Positions 31,548 to 42,456 are shown, counted from the first letter of the stretch. The stretch is DNA of 64,000 nt from Limnohabitans sp. TEGF004 (GCF_027924965.1 NZ_AP027056.1:124001-188000), one strand, 5' to 3'. A program made the numbers and translations. Notes: a model not told the origin generated them from the letters alone.

Positions 31548-32465
31548 TTACTCAGACGAAGCCTGTTTCAACGCCAACGCTCGGTCATACAAAGCGTTTT
31601 TGGCTTCACCGCTGATTTCTGCCGCTACTTTCACGGCTGTTTTCAGGGGGAGCTCTTCCATCAAGATTTTCAGAAGCCGGTCGTTGTCCGAGCCCGCTGA
31701 GCGTTCTTGCGCTTGGGCATGCACTACCAAAGCAAATTCGCCACGCGTGCGTTGTGGGTTGCCTTGCAGCCATGCCGCTAAATCTTGTGCTGCCACAGTG
31801 GCAATCTCTTCAAACTGCTTGGTCAGCTCTCGACCCACAGTCACTGGGCGATCGCCCAAAACCGCCAGTGCAGTGGCCAATGCTTCGATGCGATGCGGCG
31901 CTTCTAGCAGCACTTGCGTGCGAGGCTCTTCGGCCAGCACCTCAACGGCATGCCCGCGCTCGGTGGCTTTGGATGGCAAGAAGCCCACAAACACAAAACC
32001 AGACGAGTCATGTGCAGGCGTGCCGCAAGCGCTCAGTAAGGCGGTCACGCTGCTGGCGCCGGGCAATGGCATCACACGCAAGCCCGCACTTTGCACCTGC
32101 CAAGCCAAGCGCGCACCGGGGTCGCTCACAGCTGGGGTGCCCGCATCGCTCACGTAGGCCACGCGCTGCCCAGCCTGCAAACGCCGAATCACTTCTTCAG
32201 CGGCTTCGGCTTCGTTGTGCTGATGTACGGCCAGCCAATGCGAGGACGATTTGTCGATGCCGTAGGCGCGCAGCAAAGTTTGTGAGTGGCGCGTGTCCTC
32301 ACAAGCCAACGTGTCGCAAAGACTCAGCACATGCAACGCACGCAAGCTGATGTCGGCCAAATTACCAATGGGCGTGGCCACCACATACAGCGTGCATGTG
32401 GGGTGGTTTTGGGCGGCTGCGGCAGCGTGTGCGGCCGTCAAGGCGGAATCGAAGTTGACGTTCAT
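31548..32465 (-). CDS. rsmI: 16S rRNA (cytidine(1402)-2'-O)-methyltransferase
   Basis: 305 residues from ATG 32465; the longer frame runs into yraN. LYVVATPIGNLADIS, CEDTRHSQTLL, AYVSDAGTPAVSDPG and PLPGASSVTALLSACG are the tetrapyrrole-methylase fold motifs of RsmI, which methylates C1402 in the decoding centre with SAM. A Met/Ala-rich stretch of ~20 residues precedes the first motif. Its start codon is only 12 bases from the divergent yraN start. Confidence 0.95.
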   Translation of the reverse strand: MNVNFDSALTAAHAAAAAQNHPTCTLYVVATPIGNLADISLRALHVLSLCDTLACEDTRHSQTLLRAYGIDKSSSHWLAVHQHNEAEAAEEVIRRLQAGQRVAYVSDAGTPAVSDPGARLAWQVQSAGLRVMPLPGASSVTALLSACGTPAHDSSGFVFVGFLPSKATERGHAVEVLAEEPRTQVLLEAPHRIEALATALAVLGDRPVTVGRELTKQFEEIATVAAQDLAAWLQGNPQRTRGEFALVVHAQAQERSAGSDNDRLLKILMEELPLKTAVKVAAEISGEAKNALYDRALALKQASSE

Positions 32466-32477
32466 CAAGGAGGTGCT

Positions 32478-34181
<1,704 letters not shown>

Positions 34182-34197
34182 TTGCGCACAGCAAATT

Positions 34198-34224
34198 AAA
34201 AAGCCCCGCATGCGGGGCTTTTTT
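34198..34224. terminator. Bidirectional terminator
   Basis: AAAAAGCCCCGCA followed directly by TGCGGGGCTTTTT, a perfect palindrome with extra T residues, between convergent dolP and the reductase gene. Confidence 0.88.
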
Positions 34225-34238
34225 GTGGGCGCTCGGGT

Positions 34239-35153
34239 TTAGCGCAAACGCTTGATCAAGCTGGATGTGTCCCAACGGTTACCACCCATTTTTTGCACGT
34301 CGCCGTAGAACTGGTCGACCATCTGCGTCACTGGCAACACAGCGCCGTTGCGCTTGGCTTCGTCAAACACCAGCCCCAAATCTTTGCGCATCCAATCCAC
34401 GGCAAAGCCGAAATCAAATTTGTCGGCCACCATGGTCTTGCCACGGTTGTCCAGTTGCCAGCTTTGCGCCGCGCCTTTGCCAATCACGTCGAGCACGAGG
34501 TTCATGTCGAGGCCGGCTTTTTGGCCAAAGGCAATCGCTTCGCTCAAGCCTTGCACTAAACCTGCGATACAGATTTGGTTCACCATCTTGGTCAGTTGGC
34601 CCGCGCCCGGCTCGCCCATCAGGGTGAACGCACGAGAGAAGGCCATGGCCACAGGCTTGACCTTTTCAAACACAGGCGCATCGCCACCACACATGACGGT
34701 CAGCAAACCGTTTTGCGCACCGCCTTGGCCGCCGGACACAGGTGCATCGATGAAGTGAATGCCTAGATTCTTGGCGGCGATGTAAATCTCGCGTGCCACG
34801 TCAGCAGAGGCTGTGGTGTGGTCCACCAATACGGCGCCCGGCTCCATACCCGCCAACATGCCGTCAGCGCCAAACACCACCGAGCGCAAATCGTCGTCAT
34901 TGCCCACGCAGCAAAACACGATGCTGGCGCCTTTGGCGGCTTCGCGTGGGGTCAGTGCGCTCTTAGGTGCTTTGCTGGCTGCAAATTCATTGACCCAAGC
35001 CTCGGCCTTGGCGGGCGAGCGGTTGTACACCGTGACCGCGTGACCTGCTGTGGCCAAGTGGCCAGCCATGGGGTAGCCCATCACACCCATGCCGATGAAG
35101 GCAACGTGAGCAGAGGGGGCGGATTCGTAAGTTTTGGCGTTGATGCTAGACAT
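34239..35153 (-). CDS. NAD(P)-dependent oxidoreductase, 3-hydroxyisobutyrate dehydrogenase family
   Basis: 304 residues. Rossmann loop GMGVMG at 21-26, VDHTTASADVAREI, substrate motif DAPVSGGQGGAQNG and the catalytic lysine in LTKMVNQICIAG define the beta-hydroxyacid dehydrogenase family (MmsB, GarR, GlxR, GhbD). Which short hydroxyacid it oxidises cannot be told. Single gene, with a terminator on its 3' side. Confidence 0.9.
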   Translation of the reverse strand: MSSINAKTYESAPSAHVAFIGMGVMGYPMAGHLATAGHAVTVYNRSPAKAEAWVNEFAASKAPKSALTPREAAKGASIVFCCVGNDDDLRSVVFGADGMLAGMEPGAVLVDHTTASADVAREIYIAAKNLGIHFIDAPVSGGQGGAQNGLLTVMCGGDAPVFEKVKPVAMAFSRAFTLMGEPGAGQLTKMVNQICIAGLVQGLSEAIAFGQKAGLDMNLVLDVIGKGAAQSWQLDNRGKTMVADKFDFGFAVDWMRKDLGLVFDEAKRNGAVLPVTQMVDQFYGDVQKMGGNRWDTSSLIKRLR

Positions 35154-35239
35154 GGTTATTCCAGAAAAGGGTTGAACTGCGCTGAATCATAGGGGCTAGG
35201 CGCGGCTCGGTGTGTCACGCAGGGAACCGCTGGGAGGGC

Positions 35240-36262
35240 CTAAGCAATTCGACCTTGGCGGCGTGCGTCTTGTATGGCTTGCGCCATGGTTTGCATGCCT
35301 TGCGCGGCACCTGTTTGCAACACGCTTTGCATTTGCGCAGTTTTGCCCTCGCGAATGAGATGGCGAATCGCGGGCGTGGCGACCATCGTTTCAAATATCG
35401 CAACGCGGCCATCGCCGCTTGGCGTGGGGCATAGCGTTTGCGACACTACCCCAACCAGGGCATCGCTGAGTTGGGTGCGTACCAATGCTTTCTCGTGGGC
35501 GTCAAACACATCCACCATGCGCTCGACCGTTGCGCAAGCGCTGCGCGTGTGCAGGCTGGCCAACACCAAGTGCCCGGTTTCGGCGGCGGTGAGGGCGAGG
35601 CGAATGGTTTCTAGGTCGCGCAGCTCGCCCACCAAAATTACATCGGGGTCTTCGCGCAAGGCTGCGCGCAATGCGTGCGCAAAGCTTTGGCTGTGTGTGC
35701 CCATTTCGCGCTGGGTAATCAGGCATTGGTCGCTGGTGTGTACAAACTCGATCGGATCTTCTAGTGTCACGATGTGTTGTTGGGTGTGCGTGTTCAGGTG
35801 TTGCACCATGGCCGCCAAGGTGGTGGATTTGCCAGAGCCAGTTGGCCCTGTCACCAGTAGCAAGCCCACGCGTGTGAGTAGCTCAGGAATGGCGGGCGGT
35901 ACGTGCAGCGCAGCAAATGTAGGTGTGCTGCTGGGGATGTGCCGCATCACCGCGCCGCAGCCGTGCTGCTGCATGAAGGCGTTGGCTCGAAAACGTCCCA
36001 GCTCTGGCACGGCAAACGCAAAATCTACCTCATGGCCTTGGTTGAATTGCGCGTGTTGGGCTTCGTCCATCAACGGTGCCAGCATCATGCGCAGCGCATC
36101 GTGGGTTAGCGCATGGGGTGTTGGCGTAGCCGCATCGAGTGTGACCAACACACCGTGCTGACGCACCATCGGAGCACGCCCCGCAGACAAGTGCAAATCA
36201 GAGGCTTGCAGCGCCACCGCTTGGGCGAGGAGTTGGTTCAAAGTCAGAGCTATGTGAGGCAT
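35240..36262 (-). CDS. pilT: Type IV pilus retraction ATPase PilT
   Basis: 340 residues from ATG 36262, with AAGGAGAGCGGC upstream. N-terminal PAS-like half with ASDLHLSAGRAP, Walker A GPTGSGKST at 139-147, the Asp box around LEDPIEFVH, Walker B ILVGELRDLETI with the His box SLHTRSA, and the C-terminal AIRHLIREGK needed for retraction. It powers pilus disassembly and twitching. pilU, often adjacent, is absent; divergent to yggS across ~30 bases, a common arrangement. Confidence 0.93.
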   Translation of the reverse strand: MPHIALTLNQLLAQAVALQASDLHLSAGRAPMVRQHGVLVTLDAATPTPHALTHDALRMMLAPLMDEAQHAQFNQGHEVDFAFAVPELGRFRANAFMQQHGCGAVMRHIPSSTPTFAALHVPPAIPELLTRVGLLLVTGPTGSGKSTTLAAMVQHLNTHTQQHIVTLEDPIEFVHTSDQCLITQREMGTHSQSFAHALRAALREDPDVILVGELRDLETIRLALTAAETGHLVLASLHTRSACATVERMVDVFDAHEKALVRTQLSDALVGVVSQTLCPTPSGDGRVAIFETMVATPAIRHLIREGKTAQMQSVLQTGAAQGMQTMAQAIQDARRQGRIA

Positions 36263-36292
36263 GCCGCTCTCCTTGTTAAAGTTGCACCCAAG

Positions 36293-37006
36293 ATGAATAC
36301 GCCAGACCACGTGCTACACGACAAACTCCAAGCGGTGCAAGCCCGCATTGCAGCGGCCTGTGTCGCGAGCAACCGTCCTGCGAATGCGGTGCAACTATTG
36401 GCAGTTTCCAAAACATTCAGCGCTGACGATGTGCGCCAAGTGGCGGCCTGTGGTCAGCGCGATTTTGGGGAAAACTACATCCAAGAAGGGGTAGACAAAA
36501 TCACCGCTTTGCAAGGTGTCGCACCCCCTTTGGTGTGGCACTGCATTGGCCCCATTCAAAGCAACAAAACCAAACTGGTGGCTGAACACTTTGACTGGGC
36601 GCACACGGTAGACCGCTTCAAAATTGCGCAGCGTTTGAGAGACCAACGCCCCCCACATTTACCTCCGCTCAACGTGTGCCTGCAAGTCAACATCGACGGT
36701 GGCGAAACCAAATCAGGCATCGCCCCCGCCGACGTGCTGGCGCTGGCCGCCGAAGTGGCCAAGCTGCCCCGCTTGGAGTTGCGTGGCCTTATGACCATTC
36801 CAGACCCCGTGGAAGGCTTTGATGCGCAAGTAGCTGTGCACGCCAAAGCACGCGCCTTGTTTGACGAGGTGAAAGCCGCTTTGAACCTGCCCCAGTTCGA
36901 CACCTTGTCGATGGGCATGACGGGCGACCTAGAAGCTGCCGTGCAGGCGGGCAGCACGATGGTGCGGGTGGGGACGGCGATATTTGGTGGGCGAACTTAC
37001 GCTTGA
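36293..37006 (+). CDS. yggS: YggS/PLPBP-type pyridoxal phosphate homeostasis protein
   Basis: 237 residues from ATG 36293. Lys40 in LLAVSKTF binds PLP; GENYIQEGVDK, WHCIGPIQSNKTK and MGMTGDLEAAVQAGSTMVRVGTAIFG (in part) complete the fold-III TIM barrel. It maintains vitamin B6 balance and indirectly amino-acid pools; no enzyme activity is established. The next gene starts 22 bases downstream on the same strand. Confidence 0.95.
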   Translation: MNTPDHVLHDKLQAVQARIAAACVASNRPANAVQLLAVSKTFSADDVRQVAACGQRDFGENYIQEGVDKITALQGVAPPLVWHCIGPIQSNKTKLVAEHFDWAHTVDRFKIAQRLRDQRPPHLPPLNVCLQVNIDGGETKSGIAPADVLALAAEVAKLPRLELRGLMTIPDPVEGFDAQVAVHAKARALFDEVKAALNLPQFDTLSMGMTGDLEAAVQAGSTMVRVGTAIFGGRTYA

Positions 37007-37028
37007 GGCTTCTAAACAAGGAGGGCGC

Positions 37029-37637
37029 ATGACAGTTTCAGAAACATGCCTTAAGGGGGCTTATGTAGCGTTAGAACCCTTGATGCATTCTCATGTCGAT
37101 GCGCTCCAAAGCGCGGTGCGAGATGGTGAGCTTTGGCAACTTTGGTATGCCTCGGTCCCGTCGCCCGATGAAATGGCGAGATACGTTGACACGGCAATTA
37201 AGACCTCGATCAATGGCGACATGCCCTTTGCGGTGCGAAACCTAAAGACTCAGCAGATCGTTGGTACAACGCGTTTTTACAATGTAGAACCAGCGCACAA
37301 GCGTGGACTGATTGGCTACACCTGGTATGCCAAATCCGAGCAAGGCACGGCGATCAACACAGAAGCTAAGTACCTGCTGATGCAATATTGGTTTGAAGTG
37401 CAACAGGCCAATGCGGTGGAGTTTCGCACGCATTTTTTCAACGAAGCCTCACGCCGTGCGATTGAGCGGTTGGGTGCCAAGCAAGACGGCATCTTAAGAA
37501 GCCATCAAATCTTAAAGGACGGTTCAGTTCGCGACACGGTGGTTTATTCCATCATCGCGAATGAATGGCCTGCAGTGAAAAACAACTTGCAGGCCAAGTT
37601 GGCTAAGTTTAGAAGCGCGGCAAATCCGGATGCTTAA
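37029..37637 (+). CDS. GNAT-family N-acetyltransferase (RimJ/RimL-like)
   Basis: 202 residues from ATG 37029 with AAGGAGGGCGC upstream. LKGAYVALEPLMHSHVDAL, PFAVRNLKTQQIVGTTRFY, IGYTWY and NEASRRAIERLGAKQDGI are the segments of RimJ/RimL-like acetyltransferases, the last forming the acetyl-CoA site. Target unknown. Its last 29 bases overlap the 3' end of the convergent glcD. Confidence 0.85.
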   Translation: MTVSETCLKGAYVALEPLMHSHVDALQSAVRDGELWQLWYASVPSPDEMARYVDTAIKTSINGDMPFAVRNLKTQQIVGTTRFYNVEPAHKRGLIGYTWYAKSEQGTAINTEAKYLLMQYWFEVQQANAVEFRTHFFNEASRRAIERLGAKQDGILRSHQILKDGSVRDTVVYSIIANEWPAVKNNLQAKLAKFRSAANPDA

Positions 37638-39111
37638 TCTGCCCCGCACGCACCAACATCTTGCCGTATTCGGCACAGCGGTGCAGAGTAGGGATGACCT
37701 TGCCGGGGTTGAGTAAACCCTTGCTGTCAAAGGCGCGCTTCACGCCAAACATCTGTTCGTTTTCTTCGGCGCTGAACTGCACGCACATGCTGTTCACCTT
37801 CTCGATGCCCACGCCGTGCTCGCCCGTCACCGTGCCGCCCATGGCCACACTGGTTTCCAAAATGTCGGCGCCAAATTGTTCACAACGGTGCATTTGGTCG
37901 GGGTCGTTTGCATCAAACAGAATCAGCGGGTGCAAGTTGCCGTCACCGGCATGGAACACGTTCAAGCAGCGCAGCTGGTATTTCTTTTCCATCTCTTGAA
38001 TGGCTTGCAGGATGTCTGCCAAACGCTTACGCGGGATGGTGCTGTCCATGCACATGTAGTCGGGGCTGATACGACCCGAGGCGGGGAACGCGTTTTTGCG
38101 GCCGCTCCAAAACTTCATGCGTTGCGCTTCGTCACGGCTCACGGTGATGGCGGTTGCGCCACAGCCGCGCAGCACTTCGCTCATGCGGCCAATTTCTTCT
38201 TCCACTTCTTCCGGTGTGCCATCGCTCTCGCACAGCAAAATCGCCGCAGCGCTCAGGTCGTAGTCGGCGTGCACAAAGTCTTCCACGGCGGCGGTCATGG
38301 GGCCGTCCATCATCTCTAAACCTGCGGGGATGATGCCTGCGGCAATCACTGCAGCCACCGCGTCGCCCGCTTTGCGCACATCGTCAAAGCTGGCCATGAT
38401 GCAGCGAGCCAGTTGTGGTTTGGGCACGAGCTTGACGGTCACTTCTGTGGTCACCGCCAACATACCTTCGCTGCCTACCACCACGGGCAACAGGTCGAGG
38501 CCCGGTGTGTCGAGCGCATCGCTGCCAAACTCAATCGGCTCGCCTTCAATGGTGAAGCCCTTCACCTTGAGCACGTTGTGCACGGTGAGTCCGTATTTCA
38601 AACAGTGCACGCCACCCGAGTTCTCGGCCACGTTGCCGCCGATGGTGCAAGCAATTTGGCTCGACGGATCGGGCGCGTAGTACAGACCGTATTGCGACAC
38701 CGCTTCGCTGATGGCGAGGTTGCGCACGCCGCACTGCACGACTGCAGTTCGAGCGATGGGGTCAATGTTGAGAATTTGGTTGAACTTGGCCAGTGACAGC
38801 GTCACACCCATGGTGTGCGGCATCGCGCCGCCCGACAGGCCTGTACCTGCTCCGCGGGCCACAACGGGCACATCCAGTGCGTAACAGGCCTTGAGCACGG
38901 CTTGCACTTGGTCTACTGTCTCGGGCAAGGCCACGCACATGGGGCGGGCGCGGTAAGCAGTGAGGCCGTCGCACTCGTAAGGCACGGTGTCCTCAAGGGT
39001 GTAGAGCAGGGCGTGCTGTGGCAGCACTTGCAGCAGGGCTTGCACGACTTGCGCTTGGCGCTCGGCGCGGGCAAGGGTGTTTTGCTGGTCGGAGGTGAGT
39101 GGTGCGTTCAT
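37609..39111 (-). CDS. glcD: FAD-linked oxidase, GlcD/D-lactate dehydrogenase type
   Basis: 500 residues from ATG 39111 (a GTG nine bases upstream is possible). PCMH-type FAD domain with ARGAGTGLSGGAMPH, IACTIGGNVAENSGG and VVGSEGMLAV; C-terminal catalytic half with FHAGDGNLHPL and VTGEHGVGIEKV. It oxidises a 2-hydroxyacid such as glycolate or D-lactate. GlcE and GlcF, the usual partners, are not adjacent: the neighbours are a regulator and an acetyltransferase. Confidence 0.9.
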   Translation of the reverse strand: MNAPLTSDQQNTLARAERQAQVVQALLQVLPQHALLYTLEDTVPYECDGLTAYRARPMCVALPETVDQVQAVLKACYALDVPVVARGAGTGLSGGAMPHTMGVTLSLAKFNQILNIDPIARTAVVQCGVRNLAISEAVSQYGLYYAPDPSSQIACTIGGNVAENSGGVHCLKYGLTVHNVLKVKGFTIEGEPIEFGSDALDTPGLDLLPVVVGSEGMLAVTTEVTVKLVPKPQLARCIMASFDDVRKAGDAVAAVIAAGIIPAGLEMMDGPMTAAVEDFVHADYDLSAAAILLCESDGTPEEVEEEIGRMSEVLRGCGATAITVSRDEAQRMKFWSGRKNAFPASGRISPDYMCMDSTIPRKRLADILQAIQEMEKKYQLRCLNVFHAGDGNLHPLILFDANDPDQMHRCEQFGADILETSVAMGGTVTGEHGVGIEKVNSMCVQFSAEENEQMFGVKRAFDSKGLLNPGKVIPTLHRCAEYGKMLVRAGQIKHPDLPRF

Positions 39112-39179
39112 GCGCCTCACTTTAAGGCAAAACGCAAGAAAGACGTGTGAAGAAAGTTACACCCGCGCGTGAAGCCAAT

Positions 39180-40058
39180 TTAAGGGACGGCTTTTTTCAG
39201 CCAATCCGCAAAGGCCGCGCACTCCCAGCGGTCCATCGCGCCCGTGCGCCAACACAGGTAATGCCCATGCGGGCTAGGCACTTGGCGCGGGAAGATGCGC
39301 ACCAGCGTGCCGTTTTCAAGCCAAGGCGCGCCCAGTTTCAAGCGAACCAAGCCAACGCCTAGGCCCTGAGCTGCGGCATCGCACATCAGGCCAATGTCGT
39401 TGAAGCTGCTGCCATCAATCGGCTCAGGCCAGTCTTGGTCATGCGCGGCAAACCACGTCCGCCAAGGCTCCAAGGGGCTGCGCAACAAGGTGGCATCGGC
39501 CAAGTCCTCTGCGTTCTCAAACGGGCCGTGTTCGCGGATGTAGGCGGGCGAGGCCAAGGGCGTCACATCGTCTTTCATGATGCACACATGCTCTACGTCT
39601 GCATAACGGCCAGTGCCAAAGCGGATGGTCAGGTCGGCGTCTTCGGCCACCACGTCCAACAGCGGGATGCTCACTTGCAGGGTGATGTCGATCTCGGGGT
39701 AGGCATCGGCAAACTGTCGCAGGCGCGGCATCAGGATGGAGCGGGCAAAGGTGGGCGTCACGGCCAAGCGCAGTTTGCGTTTACCAGGCGTGGCGCTGCC
39801 GTCTTTGCCGGGGAAGCGTTCCAAAATCGCCAAGCCCTCGCGCACATGGGCGAGGTACTCGCTGCCTTCGGTGGTGAGCGAAAAGTCGGCGCGGCCGAAG
39901 AGCTTGACGCCCAGCAACTGCTCAAGCTGCTTCACGCGGTGGCTCACCGCGCTGGGTGTCACGCATTGCTCTTCAGCAGCTTGCGTGACCGAGCGCAACC
40001 GCGCCAACGCCTCAAACGTGAGCAAGCACTGAATGGGCGGGATGCGGCTGGCGCTCAT
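39180..40058 (-). CDS. LysR-family regulator, GcvA-like
   Basis: 292 residues. N-terminal winged helix IQCLLTFEALARLRSVTQAA...TPSAVSHRVKQLE, then a type 2 periplasmic-binding-like effector domain. The wording PPIQCLLTFEALARLRS and the C-terminal half (LASPAYIREHG, GLGVGLVRLKL) place it in the GcvA/AmpR branch. The position between purU and glcD, both on the same strand, may point to one-carbon or glycolate/glycine control, but that is inference. Confidence 0.88.
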   Translation of the reverse strand: MSASRIPPIQCLLTFEALARLRSVTQAAEEQCVTPSAVSHRVKQLEQLLGVKLFGRADFSLTTEGSEYLAHVREGLAILERFPGKDGSATPGKRKLRLAVTPTFARSILMPRLRQFADAYPEIDITLQVSIPLLDVVAEDADLTIRFGTGRYADVEHVCIMKDDVTPLASPAYIREHGPFENAEDLADATLLRSPLEPWRTWFAAHDQDWPEPIDGSSFNDIGLMCDAAAQGLGVGLVRLKLGAPWLENGTLVRIFPRQVPSPHGHYLCWRTGAMDRWECAAFADWLKKAVP

Positions 40059-40073
40059 GAAGCAGCGGGCGCT

Positions 40074-40919
40074 TTATTTGAAGATGACGGTCTTGTGGCC
40101 GTTCAACAGCACGCGGTGTTCGCTGTGCCATTTCACAGCGCGGGCCAACACTTGGCTTTCTGTGTCACGGCCTTGGGCGGTGAAATCTTCCACGGTTTTG
40201 CTGTGGTCCACGCGGGCCACGTCTTGCTCAATGATGGGGCCTTCGTCCAAATCGGCGGTCACGTAGTGGGCGGTAGCGCCAATGAGCTTGACGCCACGGT
40301 CGTGGGCTTGGTAATACGGCTTGGCACCCTTGAAGCTGGGCAAGAAGCTGTGGTGAATGTTGATGGCGCGACCAGACAATTTCTTGCACAAGTCGTCGCT
40401 CAAAATTTGCATGTAGCGGGCCAGCACCACCAGCTCTGCGCCTTCAGCTTCAATCACTTCGTATGCTTTGGCTTCGGCTTGTGCCTTGGTCGCTGCGGTG
40501 ACGGGAATGTGGTGGAACGGCACGTTGTAGCTGGCCGCCAGTTGGTAGAACTCGCGGTGGTTGCTGATGATGGCGCGAATGTCCAAAGGCAGCAGGCCGC
40601 TTTTGACGCGGAACAACAAGTCGTTCAGGCAATGGCCTTCTTTGCTGACCATCAACACCGTGCGCATAGGTTGGGTGGTGTCGTGCAGCGTCCACTTCAT
40701 GCCGAAGGTGTCAGCAAAGGTGGCGAGCTGTGCACGCAAGTCGTCTTGGCCCACGGCATCGCAGGCGAATTGCACGCGCATGAAGAACAAGCCCGTGTCG
40801 GGGTCGTTGTACTGAGCGGCCTCTTCGATGTTGCCTTTGCGCTCCAGCAAAAAGCCAGACACGGCGTGCACGATGCCCTGGCGATCAGGGCAAGACAAAT
40901 TAAGGATGTATGCAGTCAT
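40074..40919 (-). CDS. purU: Formyltetrahydrofolate deformylase
   Basis: 281 residues. ACT domain (1-80: AYILNLSCPDRQGIVHAVSGF) followed by the formyltransferase fold with IRAIISNHREFYQLA, INIHHSFLPSFKGA and IGATAHYVTADLDEGPIIEQ, carrying the catalytic Asn/His/Asp set. It hydrolyses 10-formyl-THF to THF and formate, balancing one-carbon pools. Fifteen bases upstream of the LysR gene on the same strand. Confidence 0.95.
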   Translation of the reverse strand: MTAYILNLSCPDRQGIVHAVSGFLLERKGNIEEAAQYNDPDTGLFFMRVQFACDAVGQDDLRAQLATFADTFGMKWTLHDTTQPMRTVLMVSKEGHCLNDLLFRVKSGLLPLDIRAIISNHREFYQLAASYNVPFHHIPVTAATKAQAEAKAYEVIEAEGAELVVLARYMQILSDDLCKKLSGRAINIHHSFLPSFKGAKPYYQAHDRGVKLIGATAHYVTADLDEGPIIEQDVARVDHSKTVEDFTAQGRDTESQVLARAVKWHSEHRVLLNGHKTVIFK

Positions 40920-40948
40920 GTGCGCAATTGTAGGTAGGACTGGACATG

Positions 40949-40970
40949 AAAAAGGGCGCCGAAGCGCCCT
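40949..40970 (-). terminator. Terminator with UUCG loop after the DUF3567 gene
   Basis: On the minus strand AGGGCGC-TTCG-GCGCCCT followed by TTTT. The UUCG tetraloop makes a very stable hairpin. It lies between the DUF3567 gene and purU, so purU probably has its own promoter. Confidence 0.8.
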
Positions 40971-40991
40971 AGGTGTCGTGCGTGTGCAGGC

Positions 40992-41273
40992 TCAGTGCAC
41001 CACAACTGGGTTTTGGGCCAGCACGGCGTAGCCGGCCAAGGTGTCTTCCACCTCTTCTTGGGTGGGGGCGTTTTCTTGCCACGCACGCAAATGCACCTGA
41101 AATTGCTCGGCCCACGAGCCTTCGAGGTAAATCTCTTTGCCAGAACGTTTGTCCACGATCTCAAAGCCATGACGGGCCAAGGCAGGCACGTCGGGGCGGA
41201 CAGGCACCAACGCGTCGTCTTGCACGTGCAGGTGCATCACGGAATACGTGTCGGAGTTGTAGAGCATGTCCAT
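40992..41273 (-). CDS. DUF3567 family protein
   Basis: 93 residues from ATG 41273. MDMLYNSDTYSVM, HGFEIVDKRSGKEIYLEG and a final AQNPVVVH match a small family restricted to beta-proteobacteria (DUF3567) whose members begin MxMxYNS. Ten residues upstream of this start belong to the same open frame but are not family-like. Function unknown; single-gene unit. Confidence 0.85.
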   Translation of the reverse strand: MDMLYNSDTYSVMHLHVQDDALVPVRPDVPALARHGFEIVDKRSGKEIYLEGSWAEQFQVHLRAWQENAPTQEEVEDTLAGYAVLAQNPVVVH

Positions 41274-41332
41274 GGGAATCTTTCGGCTGAAAACGAATTG
41301 CATCTAAGCATATCGGATTCAAAAGCCCAAAT

Positions 41333-42445
41333 TCAAGGGCTGGGTTTTTCGGCGGTGTTTAAAAGTTGGTCCACAAAGTCGCCGTTGGCGTTGGTGATGC
41401 GCAAACGCACAGGCAAATAGCCCAATGTGGGGGCAAACCAAAGCTCAATGTGCTGGTCAAACTCGCGACGTGGCTTGCGGTTGAGCTTGATGGCGTTGAT
41501 CTCGCCAAAGGGCAATTGCAGCAATTCTTCTTTTTCCACCAAGAAGTGCCAGACCTCCGCCTCGCGCTGCGACACAGTTTGGAACGACAGCATCGTGCCC
41601 AGCGGGAAACGCGTGGCGTCGCCCGCCAATAGGGTGCTGATTTGAATCACCACGCTCAAGCGGTCTTGCGCGCCTTTGAGCAGCGGCGCATCGGGCGAAT
41701 TGGCGCTGAAGCTGATGATGCCTTTGTCGCGCTGAAAGTGCGCAGCCAGTTCGCTGCGACCCTTGTCGCCAAAGCGTGTGGGCATGAGGCCTTCGGGCCC
41801 TAACGTGCCCTTGCTGACTTGGGTGCGCGAGCCAAGCAAAAATGCGCTGACGGTCAAACGCGAATCGTAGTTTTGGCCGTCTTGTTGCCACGCGAGTTCG
41901 GCCGAGGCCCAGTAATTCAAACCTTTGGCTTGGCCTTGCACTTTGTATTTCAGCAGAGCCGATTCGGGGGCTTTGAACGCGGTGGCTTGGGTGAGTCCAT
42001 CGCTGCCGGTGCGGTTGTGAGGCGGCAAGTCAAGGCCAGAGGCCTGAGGAGGCGGCAGGGCGACAGGCGCAGCCAGGTCGACACCGAAATCGTCGAAGTT
42101 CAATGGTTTTGTTTTGGATGTCGATGCGTCGACAGCGCTTGCGTTGGCATTTGTATCCGCAGCATCAGTTGGCTTGGGTTGGGTGCGGGCCGGCTGCACA
42201 GGCTTTGGCACTTGCGGTGCGCGTGGTGCAGCGACCTCGATTTGGCGCGTCACCATGGCTTGGGGATGCAAAGGCTGGCCCGGCTCTGGCGTGAACCACA
42301 TAGGGCCACCTGCCAGCAGCCAGAGGTGCATCAACAACACGCCAGACACCAGCAGCACCGCGTGTTTGCGCTGCAAATGCGGATGGCTAACAGGTGCGTT
42401 GTTGACGTGGGCGGCTACCTGCATGGCGGGCGCGTGTTCTTTCAT
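41333..42445 (-). CDS. DUF3108 domain protein, membrane-anchored
   Basis: 370 residues from ATG 42445. One hydrophobic segment at ~27-50 (KHAVLLVSGVLLMHLWLLAGG) then a proline/alanine-rich linker to ~150, and a C-terminal domain with LLKYKVQGQAKGLNYWASAEL and GYLPVRLRITNANGDF typical of DUF3108, a periplasmic beta-rich domain. TonB-like layout (anchor, Pro-rich stretch, periplasmic domain) but no TonB box-binding end. Start codon 11 bases from the divergent FAH gene. Confidence 0.82.
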   Translation of the reverse strand: MKEHAPAMQVAAHVNNAPVSHPHLQRKHAVLLVSGVLLMHLWLLAGGPMWFTPEPGQPLHPQAMVTRQIEVAAPRAPQVPKPVQPARTQPKPTDAADTNANASAVDASTSKTKPLNFDDFGVDLAAPVALPPPQASGLDLPPHNRTGSDGLTQATAFKAPESALLKYKVQGQAKGLNYWASAELAWQQDGQNYDSRLTVSAFLLGSRTQVSKGTLGPEGLMPTRFGDKGRSELAAHFQRDKGIISFSANSPDAPLLKGAQDRLSVVIQISTLLAGDATRFPLGTMLSFQTVSQREAEVWHFLVEKEELLQLPFGEINAIKLNRKPRREFDQHIELWFAPTLGYLPVRLRITNANGDFVDQLLNTAEKPSP

Positions 42446-42456
42446 AGAATCGTGGC

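Noticed and set aside
31285-32157. A 290-codon plus-strand open frame running through tRNA-Arg into rsmI
   Set aside because: It spans a clear tRNA gene and is antisense to rsmI and cytochrome c5.
39435-40937. A 500-codon plus-strand open frame opposite the LysR gene and purU
   Set aside because: Both minus-strand genes are certain; the translated product is Gly/His/Val-rich shadow sequence with no signal or motif.
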